A stretch of 64,000 nt of DNA from Eublepharis macularius. Taxonomy: Eukaryota > Chordata > Lepidosauria > Squamata > Eublepharidae. Below, piece after piece: positions 11,556-22,254 of the stretch (position 1 is its first letter; every line of letters begins with the position of its first letter). The DNA lies in assembly GCF_028583425.1 (NCBI RefSeq), contig NC_072797.1:24648001-24712000 (forward strand), written 5' to 3'. The translations under genes and the position numbers were made by a program. The notes below the pieces were generated by a model. That model was not told the DNA's origin. It made no database searches and saw nothing but the letters and a program-made list of their open reading frames with translations.

Positions 11556-12116
11556 TACAGAAAACCAGCCTCAGCAGCGCTCATCGGTCAAATTAGTTTG
11601 ACCATTTTGACATTTTTCCACTGGGAACATAAAGTTCCAGAAGATCCTTTGCTGACAACAAAAAAAGGGCATAGATCCTAGGCTTTCCTGTCGATGTTAT
11701 TCCTAGCACTGGTATTCGGAGGTTAATTGCTGCTGGTTGTGGAGGCTCCCTTTAGTAATTAAGGCTGATCAGTATGACCTCTGATTGACTAATACCCCAC
11801 TGATCTCTTGAATTTCCTTTTAAAGCCATCTGTCCTTGTGGCCATCATTACATGCACTGTGATGAACTCTGCAATTTAATTACTATTGAATAATTTTGTT
11901 TCTCCTGAATCTATTGCACACCGACTTCATTGGTTCTCTCAAGTTCTAGTATTATGGGAGAGGCAGAATGAAACCCTCGTTCAGGCTTTGTGATGAAACT
12001 AACAATTTTGATGTGTAGATTTGCAGTAAAATGGAATATTCGGAGTATCAAACAGAGAATCTTTTAAGAGGCAACATTTGTATTTCATTTTCTACGAGAC
12101 TGGACAAAGACCTTAC

Positions 12117-12234
12117 TTTGAACTTCTTTCTCACTTCCTGTTCTTTTTTATCTTTCTCTTTTTGTTCTTTCTTCTCTTGATCAGTTTTTTTCTTTCCTCC
12201 CTTCTCCTTTTTTCTTTCGTCTCTAGATGTATGT
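12117..12234 (-). CDS. FYB1: FYB1 exon 6, charged lysine/glutamate-rich helix
   Basis: 118 nt between acceptor attttgcag and donor GTAAGG, entered in phase 2 and left in phase 0. The 39 residues (about 469-507) are almost all K, E, R, D and Q and end in EQEVRKKFK. This equals the basic helical stretch that leads into the first helical SH3 domain of ADAP. In the mammalian protein this N-terminal helix packs on the SH3 fold and binds acidic phospholipids. Confidence 0.9.
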
Positions 12235-12426
12235 CTGCAAAATAATTTTAAAAGGAGGGAGGAGATTGATATTTCACCCTACAGACAAGTGGACAACAGT
12301 CTAATCAGGAATAGGAGACTAACTGAAACATTCAGTCAAAGTCAACGAAGAAGAAACATGTATCACTATAACAAGTCATGGCTGTCAGACCACAGATCTA
12401 GTTCAGCAACAGATGTCCCTGAGAAA

Positions 12427-12732
12427 GTTACAAGCAGGACCTTTTTTCAGCAGGAACGTGGTGGAATGGAGTTCCGGCACCTCTTAAAAATGGTCACATG
12501 GCCAGTGGCCCCACCCCCTGATCTCCAGACAGAGGGGAGTTTAGATTGCCCTCCGCGCCGCCAAGTGGGAGCGGGGCAACTGGCCATGTGACCATTTTCA
12601 CCTATGGCAATTTAAACTTTAAAAAACTTCCCCCTTGTTCCAGCTGACCCAAAGTGACATCATTGTGCAGTCTTGAGTTACACCACTGAGTTCTACCACC
12701 TCTTTTCCCAGAAAAAAAGCCCTGGTTACAAG
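12427..12732. mobile_element. hAT MITE copy 1 (CAGGG...CCCTG), 8-bp duplication
   Basis: GTTACAAG duplicates at 12427-12434 and 12725-12732. The insert runs from CAGGACCTTTTTTCAGCAGG to AGAAAAAAAGCCCTG and shares ggagttccggcacctctt and the gacagaggggagtttagatt block with the copies at 16561, 53522 and 61926. Confidence 0.88.
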
Positions 12733-12837
12733 CAAGGCATGATGGAACAATCCATTTACTATTGTTTGTCTCCTGTATCTGGTAATCCAAACCATATTAT
12801 GATAACCCTTTAAAAGTCTCAAAAAGTCATTCTGTTA

Positions 12838-12921
12838 CAGAGCAATCCTATGCAGATTTACTCCAGTGCAGGCCCATTGAAATAAATGACTTTAGACTGG
12901 AGTAACTCTGCATAGGCTCAC
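12838..12921. repeat. Foldback repeat, 'ctaagcagagttactccag' family, copy 1
   Basis: The two halves (gcaatcctatgcagatttac and gtaactctgcataggctcac) are inverted repeats around a cccattgaaat centre. A nearly perfect copy is at 59821-59902. Confidence 0.75.
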
Positions 12922-14948
12922 ACTTCTAGTTTGCTGTAGTAAAAAAACTACCCATTGACACCATTAAGATGGATGAATTTATTATGGCATCTGGTTTTGT
13001 GACCACAGCCTGCTTCCTCAGATGCATGAAATATTGCATTCAGAGAGGAACTAAACTACAGAGGGCCAGGGTGGGGAGAATTTTTGCAAAGAGAGGCTAG
13101 ATGGTCCAGCTTAGCAGAATAGAGGTTGCTACGTGACCCTGCAAGGTACAAATGAAAACAAGACCTAGTCAAAAAAAAATGACCCACTACTAGTGGATCT
13201 GTACAATTCCCATCTTTTAAAGAATTGGCCAAGAAGGATGGCTCTGAATAGACTGGATAGCAGGGGAGGAAGGTGACTAAGCAGCTGGAGCTTCTGTTCC
13301 TCCTTCATTTGCACACCCACCTATCTGTTACTTGTAACAGCAGTATAACTAGATTCCATGCATCTGATGACTTTAGCACCAGCTCACAGAAACTTATGCT
13401 GGAGTAAATGTTGTTAGTCTTCAAGGTGCTGCTTGATGCCTGTTTGATTTTCCTCTCTTAGGAGTTATTTAGCCTGGATGCATCTAGAGTTGTGAGCCTT
13501 CGGAGTGAGCCAAAGAGCAAGAGCTGAAGGGCTATTGGCCCTTGGCTCTTAGTCCACAGTTTGCAGCATGAGACCAAGGCCTTTTCTGCTTGGGTGAATT
13601 ACTCCTCTTTGAGTGTTCCCTTCTCAAGGATCAGATTTGTTTTGGTCATCTACCTTTCTACAGGCTGCATTTAATCCTGGTGTGGGGACCATCTTTTATC
13701 ATCCACACTGCCATGAAGTAAAGAGGGTTTTGTGGTGAGATGTAAACGTCATCATTGGAGTCACTGTTGGCATCACCAGTGCTGTCACACCACCACCATC
13801 CCTTTTTAAAAATTTGCAGCTATGTCCAATTGCATTATTACATTATGACATTAGGATGTTATGATGACCAAAGGTGCCCAGCACTATGATATTACTACCA
13901 ATGTGAGGACTCCTTCGATACAAATCCTGTAACAATTAAGGGAAAAGACCCTCCTCTGAAGGAAAAAAATAATGAAATTCTTCAAAGGTACGTTAATAAA
14001 TATTTTTGTATATTTTAAAATATTTTTTGTTATGTAAAAAGATATTAGTGCTAAGACATTAGCAGTGGGGAAAAAAACCCAAAACAAAAAAGAAACAAAA
14101 GAGAAAGGAAACCCAACATGGCGCACATGCAGTGTTGGTGCACAGTTATCCCAAAACCAAACTTTTTACTCCAAAAGCATAGATAGTTAATCTTTGAAAA
14201 CCTAAAAGAGATCCATGTATCCACAACACAAATTAACCCTATCATTATATTGTCATGATGCACCTTTTTTCAAAAAAGAAAAGTTACTGGTGTTATGACA
14301 TTGTCATGTTTGTGTTATTGCATTGTGTTGGTTTATCCCCCTACTGCCAGTTCTGGGTCAGCCTCGGTGGCACTTTCCATGGTTTGGACTGTAGAGAGGG
14401 AGTCATAGATCCTAAGCAAAAATGCCTACTTAGAACACAGCAGTTGTGTATTGGGGATTTTTTTAAAAAACCAAGTATAATGGTGTTATAACATGACATT
14501 ATAACATTATTATGATTTTTTTTTTTAAAAAAAATCTCCACTACACAAAAGTGTGTCTTAGGAAAGAAGAAGGACGAGGGGAAGGAGGAGAGAAGAAGGG
14601 GGAGAGAGGAGCTGAGAGGAGTATGGAGAGACCAATTAGTGAGAAATGGCCAGGGCTGGGAGGAAAGGCAGAAGGCAGAGGGGAATAAACCAAAAGGAAA
14701 ATTCTGCACAATTGAAAAAGCCGACTCCAAACCACATTGAGAAAAACATCAGAGAGTAAGTGTCTGCAGAAAATTCGAACAAAAACCTTGAAAATGCTGT
14801 ATTGAAATCTGAAAGAGGAGTTAAGCATGCGGAATTCAGAAGAAAGCCTGAAACAATATGGAGCCAGAACCGGATGAAAATCATCCATGCAGAAAAGGCC
14901 CAAACATGAGACAGGCAAGAAAATCCAAGACTTGGCCAGGATGTGGGG

Positions 14949-15361
14949 TTCAAGATTAGAGATGGGCACGAACTGGAAAAATCCTGAACCATGCTGTTCA
15001 TCAAATTTCACGAACCATGAACTTTCACGAACCTGCCTCTGGTTCATGAACAGGTTCGTTTGGTTCGTGAAAACATCACATCCAGAGCAGAAAAGAATCA
15101 CTTCCAGGTCAGCAGAAGTTCACTTCCGGGTCAGCAGAAGGTCTGCAGGAAGTCCATCCCCTGTTGCCTAGGATACTGATTGATAGGCACCAGGCTGTCT
15201 GCAGTGACGAACCAAAAAACGAACCAAATGAACCAGCCTAAAAGTTCGTGGCAGTTAGTCAGAAATGGGATCTAACCAACTGTGATTCGCAAACCATGAA
15301 CCGGCCTGGATCGTGCTTAATTTTGGTTCTATTTTGGTTCGTGCCCATCTCTATTCAAGAT
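14949..15361. mobile_element. hAT-like element, TAGAGATGGGCACG ends, 8-bp duplication
   Basis: TTCAAGAT is exactly duplicated at 14949-14956 and 15354-15361. The 397-bp insert begins TAGAGATGGGCACGAAC and ends with its inverted repeat GTTCGTGCCCATCTCTA. The interior is rich in cacgaac / gttcgtg words and has no ORF. It shares ends with 34333, 50451 and 39236. Confidence 0.85.
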
Positions 15362-15888
15362 CCTCCCCTCTGGTTTTCCATAAGTCACTTTAGATCCCCA
15401 CTGGGAAGAAAGGCAGGGTAAAAAGTACCCCCCAAAATATTTAACCTGAGGCAAGAGCCAAAGTGTTCATGGCCATTGGGTCTTAAGCCTGGGACTTGCA
15501 GCCTGGAACTGCCAGACGCAGACCAGCCGAGACAGTTTTGTTTCTGTTTGTTTTGTTTGTTTGTTCTTTAATAACTGGAACCTTTTCCTTTTGTGAGCTG
15601 CTTTGGGTCTCTTTGGGGAGAAAAGTGACCTAGAAATACTTAAATGAATAAACAAACTCATAAGAAAGAACAATTACTTTTGAAATGTGTTTTTCATGGT
15701 GGGGGGTTATCTGCAACATGTAATATTTCGTGTAGGAAACAGAAATTATGGGTGTGAGATGGTGATCTCTTCAGGCTACATTTGGGTCTCATGTGCACAG
15801 TCTTGTGGTCATTATTTATATTTCATCTCCACCTCCCTCTTCTTAGTTATGGGATCCTTAGTTATCTATTAATTATCATGTTTCATAC

Positions 15889-15935
15889 CTCACATCAGTT
15901 ATGTCTTCATACATCTCCCCATCACTGTTCAAACT
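15889..15935 (-). CDS. FYB1: FYB1 exon 5, YEDI tyrosine motif
   Basis: A 47-nt exon with acceptor ttcttacag and donor AG|GTATGA. It is entered in phase 0 and left in phase 2. It encodes SLNSDGEMYEDITDV, matching human DSEGETYEDIEA. An alternative GTGAGG donor 5 bases earlier would place an immediate stop in the next exon, so the GTATGA donor is chosen. About residues 453-467. Confidence 0.88.
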
Positions 15936-16205
15936 CTGTAAGAAAAAAAGAACAGATGTCCCAATCTTATTGATGGAAAGAAACTCAAATCATACAAATT
16001 TTAACATCGAATCAAACATCAAGTTTGGCAGATCAGAAAATGGCATTAAAGACTTAGCAGAAAAACTCAGTGAAAAACACATGTAATCATTTCTGTTCCA
16101 AATGATTGTTCAAACTTCATCTTTATAACTTGATGATTCATTTTTCTAATCAAGATAATCAATATGGTCCTTTCCTTATTATATAAAATGTTTTAAATTA
16201 AGCAA

Positions 16206-16447
16206 CAAGCATGGTGTAGTGGTTAGAGTGTCAGACTAGGATTTAGGTGACCCAAGTTTAAATTCCCACTATGCATGGAAGCTCACTTGGTGACCTTTGG
16301 CCTTTCATACTCTCTCAACCTTATTCTCCTCACGGGGAAAGTTGTGAGGGGAAAACGGAGAAGAGGAGAACAATGTAAGCTGCTTTGGATCCCCATTGAG
16401 ACGAAAGATGGGGTATAAATGAAGTCAATAAATAAAATAAATAAATA
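16206..16447 (+). mobile_element. tRNA-derived Sauria-type SINE
   Basis: Starts with catggtgtagtggttagagt (A box) and has gacccaagtttaaattccc as B box. The body ends ggataaaa/gtataaatgaagtc, and the tail is aataaataaaataaataaata. Confidence 0.85.
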
Positions 16448-16560
16448 TTCTAGGATTAGTCAATCCTATTTGTATATTTATTACTTTAAAAAAGAGTCAA
16501 AACTTCTTGAACAACAGGAACAGTTCACACTCTTACCTAAAGCTCCATCTACATGGTAGC

Positions 16561-16804
16561 CATGTATGCAGGGCTTTTTTTCAGCAGGAACATGGTGGAA
16601 CGGAGTTCCGGCACCTCTTGAAAATGGTCACAGAGGGGAGTTTAGATTGCCCTCCGCGCGGCTCCAGTGGCGCGGAGGGCAATCTAAACTCTCCTCTGTC
16701 CGGAGATCAGGGGGCGGGGCCACCAGCCATGTGACCATTTTCCCCGAGGGCAACTCACTGAGTTCCACCACCTCTTTGCCCAGAAAAAAAGCCCTGCATG
16801 TATG
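16561..16804. mobile_element. hAT MITE copy 2, 8-bp duplication CATGTATG
   Basis: CATGTATG at 16561-16568 and 16797-16804 flanks a 228-bp insert running from CAGGGCTTTTTTTCAGCAGG to GAAAAAAAGCCCTG. An internal hairpin is formed by gagtttagattgccctccgc and its complement. Confidence 0.92.
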
Positions 16805-16909
16805 TAATGTAATTTTTACAGATGAGCCAATAGCAGCTCCATGGCTCAGTGGGGTTAGAGGAGCCTGAGAAATATATAATCTGAGCCAGTCTAAGGTGGC
16901 CTACAATAC

Positions 16910-17126
16910 AATTAGGACTGCCAACCTTTAGGTGGTGGCTGGAAATGTCCTGGAATTACAACTGATCTCTAGATTACAGAGCTTGTTCCCTGTGGAGAAA
17001 ATGGCAGCTTTGGAAGGTGGACGGTAATCCCTGCTCATTTCCTCTTCCCCTTCACAAACTCCACCCTCCCACAGTCTGTCTCCAAATCTCCAGGAATTTC
17101 CCAGGGTGCAGTTGGTAACCCTCGAA
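16910..17126. repeat. Interspersed repeat, 'gattgccaac / ggtaaccct' ends
   Basis: Starts aggactgccaaccttt and ends gcagttggtaaccct, with internal ggaattacaactgatctcta and ccaggaatttccc. Other copies: 30405-30545, 32205-32425, 41110-41290, 44110-44230, 45480-45655. Confidence 0.65.
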
Positions 17127-18037
17127 AAATGTAAACAATGTCAAAATCCATTTTAAATGAAACAATCCTGAAACAAGCCCAAGACAGAAACAGAACTAGC
17201 ATCCCATTCCTCATTTCACAGGCAATAAAGACATACACACATTTATTACACTGCTATATTCCCACACTGAAAATCACTCCCTCTGATCCTCTCCTGAATA
17301 TTTATGGCATACTCTTCTAAAGAAAGCTCTGTTGGTAAAATCACCTGAAGAATTTCCTTTTTAAGAACAAAACAAAACAAGCTTGAACATTTTCAACAAA
17401 ATATTTGCTCTCACTGAAAATCTGGTTGAATTTATAGCAACCAAGAAAACTGTGCAGCAGCACCAGCCAAGGGACGGAAGGAAACTTCAGGTGCAAGCGA
17501 CTTGTTTTAATAGTAGCTCACATTAGGAAGGAGTAGTTATAGACGGTCCTTTTGCATTGAAATGCATTGGGCTATAAACTTTAGGTCACCTCTTTGACTT
17601 TTTCGGGGAGTGGGTGGGCTTGCTGTAGATTATAACTGTTGCAATTCAAGCAAATTAAGCAACTTTATTATCTAGAAAAGAAGTAATGAGAAGGGCAAAA
17701 AGACATTATTGTATCTCTGCCAATGCTGGCAACATTCTTGAAAAGGAATCCCCAGAATCTCTCCTCATAGCAATATGGGGATAGTGATTTACAAGATCAG
17801 AAAACAGGGGTTGCCCCGGGTAAATAAGGATAGCTGGTACATACAAGATAGAGGGCAAATGACATCATGTTATATTTCTTGCCAAAAGCATGAAAGAATA
17901 AAACTGTTTTGACTTGTCATCTAAAAGACAAGAAGTAGGTAGTGAATAAGGTATCTGGAAAAGGTATTCCATAAGTAACAGGAGAGCATTACAGAGAAGG
18001 CCTTGATGTTGTAGTATCCTTAAAGGATGATACTTAC

Positions 18038-18057
18038 GTCATCTGTATTTCCAGGAC
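18038..18057 (-). CDS. FYB1: FYB1 exon 4, 20-nt microexon
   Basis: This microexon lies between acceptor tcttcag and a perfect GTAAGT donor. Entered in phase 1 and left in phase 0, it encodes GPGNTDD. That matches the human GAGNLDE position between the previous and next exons. Because it is 20 nt long, skipping it would break the frame, so it should be constitutive. Confidence 0.8.
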
Positions 18058-18864
18058 CTGAAGATTCAAAAGCCAAAATGAGATTGTTAATTTTCTTTGG
18101 CAGGAATATAGCGGTATATCATTTAATGATGTCTGTCATAATTAAAGCATGACAAATATGTGGTTTGTCTCTACAAAATGGATCACAAGTAGGACAGATG
18201 GAGTAGATTTACCATCAAGTTCTTCCATTTTGAACAACCACTCATGGTTTATAATATGAAACTGCAGCAGGAGAATATGAATAGTGACTGCTATTCATCT
18301 TCGGATATAATTCAAAATCTTATTACCCAAGTTGTCATTTTAATACTTGTACTTTTCTGAAAGTGCTAGAATACCCTCTTCAGTGCATCCTTAGGTGAAT
18401 ATATTCCTAAAATACATCCCCCCCCCATCTCCTGTTTCTCTGGCCTTCCAAATAATCTGTATGGTAGTGGTGAAGAGTGCAGTCAAGTCATAGCTGATTT
18501 ATGATGACCCCAGAGGGGTTTTCATGGAAAAAGATTAACAGGGATGGTTTGCCATTGTCTGGCTCTGCAATCCTGGTCTTTGTTGGAGGTCTCCCATCTA
18601 ATTACTAACCAAGACTGACCCTGCTTAGCTTTTGAGATCTAACAAGATCCAGCTTGTCTGAGCTACCCAGGTCAGAGCAACTCATATGGTATGGTTCCGT
18701 ATATAAATACAAACCCCAGGGTCACTCAGAAATAAACTTTTTTGTAGTGTGGATCTGCTTGATGCCTAGATTCCTTCTAGACTACTCAAATGAAGAAAGC
18801 TATATTGCAATTAGTTTCCTCATTCCCCTTGTTAATTAAATTCGGTTCTCCCAGTTCTCCTTAC
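18058..18864 (-). other. FYB1: FYB1 intron 3
   Basis: Contains a 5S-derived SINE (18470-18690). The remainder is unique. Confidence 0.7.
18470..18690 (-). mobile_element. 5S rRNA-derived SINE, copy 1
   Basis: The complement reads gatcttgttagatctcaaaa, gctaagcagggtcagtcttg, gttagtaattagatgggaga. This is the internal promoter region of 5S rRNA. It is followed by a body with ggcaaaccatccctg and cataaatcagctatgac. It is not a functional 5S gene: the 5S part is diverged and fused to a SINE body. Confidence 0.85.
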
Positions 18865-18911
18865 CTTCAAAAATGTCAACATCATCATAGTTTTCTTCAT
18901 TTTCTGAGATT
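18865..18911 (-). CDS. FYB1: FYB1 exon 3, 47 nt, YDDV motif
   Basis: This short exon has an acceptor tttttatag and a donor GTAAGG. It is entered in phase 2 and left in phase 1. It encodes ISENEENYDDVDIFE, about residues 430-445. It aligns with the human NEDNQDGVTHSDG region, but here there is a tyrosine in a YDDV context, the same form used by the known SLP-76 SH2-binding sites of ADAP. The splice sites and phase support the exon. The function of the tyrosine is inference. Confidence 0.85.
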
Positions 18912-19062
18912 CTATAAAAATGAAAAGATAAACATGTTACATTGGAGAGAGGGGGAGATGCAGCTAACATTTCCACAATGATCGTTTGACTAATGGGTTT
19001 GATTCTACCAGTCATTACCAATAAAGAAAGAGGGGTGCAATTTTTGCTGATTTCCCTTTCCC

Positions 19063-19560
19063 ACTGTGTGTGTTATGTGCCATAGTTAAGTGCTATGGCG
19101 ACCCTATGAAGGAAAGACCTCCAAAACATCCTGTTGTTAATAGACTTGCTCAGATCTTGTAAACTGGAGGATGTGGCTTCTTTTATTGAGTCAAGCCATC
19201 TCATTTTAGGTCTTCCTCTTTTCCTACTGGCTTCCACTTTTCCTAGAATTATTGACTTTTCCACAGAATCTTTGTCTTCTTATGCGACCAAAGTACGATA
19301 GCCTCAGTTTTGTCATTTTAGCTTCTAGGAAGAATTCAGGTTTGATTCGATCTAGTACCCACTTATTTGTCTTTTTGGCTGTCCATGGTATCTGCAAAAC
19401 TCTCCTCCAGCACCATATTTCAAATGAATCAATTTTCTTCCTGTCAGCTTTCTTCACCGTCCAACTTTCACATCCATACATAGTAATGGGGAATACCATA
19501 GTTCCAAATCTCAGTCTTCTGATTTTCTTCATTGCAGTCGCCCTACAATTTGCCTCTTGT
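19063..19560 (-). mobile_element. RTE-BovB LINE 3' end
   Basis: The complement encodes in two frames the BovB ORF2 C-terminus: VFPITMYGCESWTVKKADRK, FEIWCWRRVLQIPWTAKK, LRLSYFGRI and GRPKMRWLDSI. It ends in the tail ctatggcacataacacacac. It is 5'-truncated and frameshifted. Confidence 0.92.
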
Positions 19561-20337
19561 GTTTTTCCTGGTGTCCCCTTTCCTTCAGGAACAGCATTTC
19601 AGGGGGATAAAGGGAAGTTGTACTTTCAATTAATGGAAACAATTGGTGGAATCCAACTCAATGTTTCTAAAGCCTATTGTATAAGAAGGTTGGTGGATGG
19701 TGTGAATGAATGTAGCAATAAACTATGAATGCCAGACACAGTTTGTAATAATAGGAACCAAAATGTTTTCTAAGTGCTTGCCTGGAGAGAATCAGTTCTG
19801 GGGAACTCCAAACAAGATGCAGAAGCCTAGACCAGCTACCATTTGTTAGCAATTTTAAGAGTTGCACAGTGTTGAGTTCTCAAAATGCATAAAGCAGTTT
19901 CCTGTTTGCCTTAATATCAAATTTGTAGCAGCTGATGTGATGTGTCCTTCACTGTGCATGTGCACAAAGAGCCACATGTGGTCCATTCAGGACTCCCAGG
20001 AATGCACAGACAGGTGTTTAAGAATGCACACCTGTCAATTATGTATATATTCTGCAAGAAACACTGAGGTAACACATAGCAAACAAGACTACCAAGTGAA
20101 GTTGTAGCTGCTCTCTGATTTTATATTTTCTCCTATGGAACTGTTTTTAAAAAGAGTTTCTTGGATGGTACATGGAGAAAACATTGATACTCCTACTCCC
20201 ACTTCCCTCTTTTTTTGCGGGGGGGAGGGGAAGCTGTTTTGGCCTGCCAGTCTGCCCTGGCTTCAAAACAGTGGCTGGCAATAAGGTGATTCCTACTTAG
20301 CACTAAAGCAGTGGATGACAGAGCTGTGGGAGACAAA

Positions 20338-20549
20338 GGCCGTTTCCACACATCTTACCGGCCTCTGGAATGTTGCTCAAAACACCTGGAAGATAGCGTC
20401 TTCTTGCGCAAAAACCCCACCAGAAAGACGCTATCATCCAGGAGTTTTGCGCGACATCACATCTTCCTGGTGTGATTTTGCACAAGAAGACGCTATCTTC
20501 CGGGTGTTTTGCGCAACGTTCCGGAGGCTGGTAAGACACGTGGAAACGG
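20338..20549. mobile_element. Foldback DNA element split by L1 (left part)
   Basis: Begins GGCCGTTTCCACACATCTTA and its inverted partner is TAAGACACGTGGAAACGGCC. The last two bases lie at 27713-27714, beyond the L1. The arms pair over roughly 75 bp, with words such as gaagatagcgtcttcttg. Flanking AAA on both sides may be a 3-bp duplication. Its arm was the target of the L1 at 20550. Confidence 0.8.
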
Positions 20550-21487
20550 GGACTTCAGGTTCGGGATCCATGGAGGTCTAAAGCAGCTCTAAGAGCTGAG
20601 CTGTCCATGCCGCTGTTTGTGGAGGCTGGAGGGGCACAGATTGCCCGCGGCCCCCTGTTCTCAGGCAGAGAACAGGCAAGTACGCACTGCATCTGAGGGC
20701 GCGTCGATCTCGGGTGGTGGGGGGCTCTAAACAACGAGCTCCCTCCCGCCCTTGAGGTCCCACCCGAAGACAGGTTTGCTAAGATCTCTGCAGCAGCTCA
20801 GGAGTCAATTGTATTGGCATAAGACCTGCATGCCCGAGCTTTGTTAAGCAGCAAGGGAAACGGATTCGTTTGATTAAAAGAAGCAGCGATTACAACCCAA
20901 GAAAAGACATTTAAGAAGGTAAAGATTGCTATCTCTCAAACCGGGACAGATTTAAGCAAGTAATAAAGTTAAAAACTGGACTTAAAAACTGCAACAGACT
21001 GATTAAGTGAAGGGGAAGATTCCGGCAAGGGAAAATCTAAAAAGTGACATTTTAAACAGTAGTTAAGGCGGAAAATTGGATATTGTTTACATACCTGAGG
21101 TGGGAAGAGATACTGGACTGTGGGAAAGCTTGAATATCGCGAGAACTGCTGCAAACATTAAAGAAACAGGAAGTACGTCAGGACCATAAAGAGACTGGCA
21201 AGAGGCGCTCTGTGTTAATACAGGAAGTGGAAGTTCACCATTTCGGAGAAGGGCAAAGTTTTGGCTTCAAGGAAACAGGAAGTAGGACATCTTGGAAGAA
21301 GGTAAGGGCGTTTGCTTCAAGTTAAAACCATAGAGAAAAAACGCCCGACATTTTGGACTGAGCAAAACAACTTTTAACAAAAACTGAGTAAATTGGGACT
21401 TTTTAAAGTAATTGGAAGTAATAAATCAGAGCCACCGATTTAAGGAAAAGGGCAGACTCTTGGGAGCGTGGCAAATCTAGCCCCACG

Positions 21488-22252
21488 ATGTCGAAGAAGG
21501 AGTGGCAAGCTGCGATGCAGAATCTGGATAAAAAAGTTTCTGAAGTTACAGAAGGCAATAAAGAGCTCAAAGGTATGATACAGGAGATGGCAAAAGACTT
21601 TAGAGACTTTAAAGAGACACTTAAATCGGAAATGGCAGAACTGGTAAAAGACGTATCAGATATGCAGCAGAGAGTGAAGGTAGTAGAAAACACGATGGAT
21701 TTGCAGAGGACAGAGATGAGAGGACTGAAAACGAGAGTGACCATCGCGGAAAGTAAACAAATGGAAAAACAGTTAAGATTTCATTCGATCCCGGAAACAG
21801 AGGAAAAGACCGCCTGAGAGCAGATTACAGAAATTTTGGCAGAGTCCCTGGGGAAGGAGGAAGAGGAAATTGCAGCTCTCCTAGATGTGGTGTACAGAAT
21901 TAATTCAAAATTTGCGTCTCAGAGGAAGTTACCAAGGGATATGATTGTGCAATTTACGACAAGAAATACAAGAGAACTAATTGTGACCAAACAGTTTCAG
22001 GATCCACTAGAAGTTGATGGAAAGGCGGTAAGAATTATGAAGGAACTGCCCAGATCGGTGTTGTTGGAAAGAAAGAAATACAGAGAGCTAGTCCAGATGT
22101 TAAAAGAAATGAAAGTAAAATACCGATGGGAAATACCAGAGGGACTGACATTTGAGTTTGGTGGAGTAAGAAAGAGCATCAGATCTGGCCAGGAAATGGA
22201 GGATTTTATTAGTAAAAATGAAAAGGACTTACCAAAACCCACAAAACCTTGA
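21488..22252 (+). pseudogene. L1 ORF1 (RNA-binding protein), interrupted by one TGA
   Basis: The N-terminal part from ATG 21488 is a charged coiled coil (heptads around LKGMIQEMAKDFRDFKETLK). After LRFHSIPETEEKTA comes a TGA at 21815-21817. The frame then continues with the RRM and C-terminal domain (VVYRINSKFASQRKLPRDMI). L1 ORF1p is a trimeric chaperone that coats L1 RNA. The ORF1 stop at 22250-22252 is two bases before the ORF2 ATG. Confidence 0.88.
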
Positions 22253-22254
22253 TC

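Larger units (their letters stand above)
10549..12116 (-). other. FYB1: FYB1 intron 6
   Basis: Carries the two L2-like fragments. The remainder (11556-12116) appears unique. Confidence 0.65.
12235..15888 (-). other. FYB1: FYB1 intron 5
   Basis: Contains a CAGGG-type hAT MITE (12427-12732), a foldback element (12838-12921), a hAT-like element (14949-15361) and long A/T-rich runs near 14500-14540. The region 13000-14500 looks unique apart from degraded repeat words. Confidence 0.65.
15936..18037 (-). other. FYB1: FYB1 intron 4
   Basis: Holds a Sauria-type SINE (16206-16447), a hAT MITE (16561-16804) and a 'gccaacctt' repeat (16910-17126). The remainder is unique sequence. Confidence 0.65.

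Noticed and set aside
14541..15101. Long minus-strand open frame (186 codons)
   Set aside because: It runs through low-complexity purine/pyrimidine tracts and into a hAT-like element, and has no domain or splice context.
16206..16280. Possible tRNA gene
   Set aside because: A and B boxes are present but the cloverleaf is degraded and the sequence continues into a SINE body and tail.
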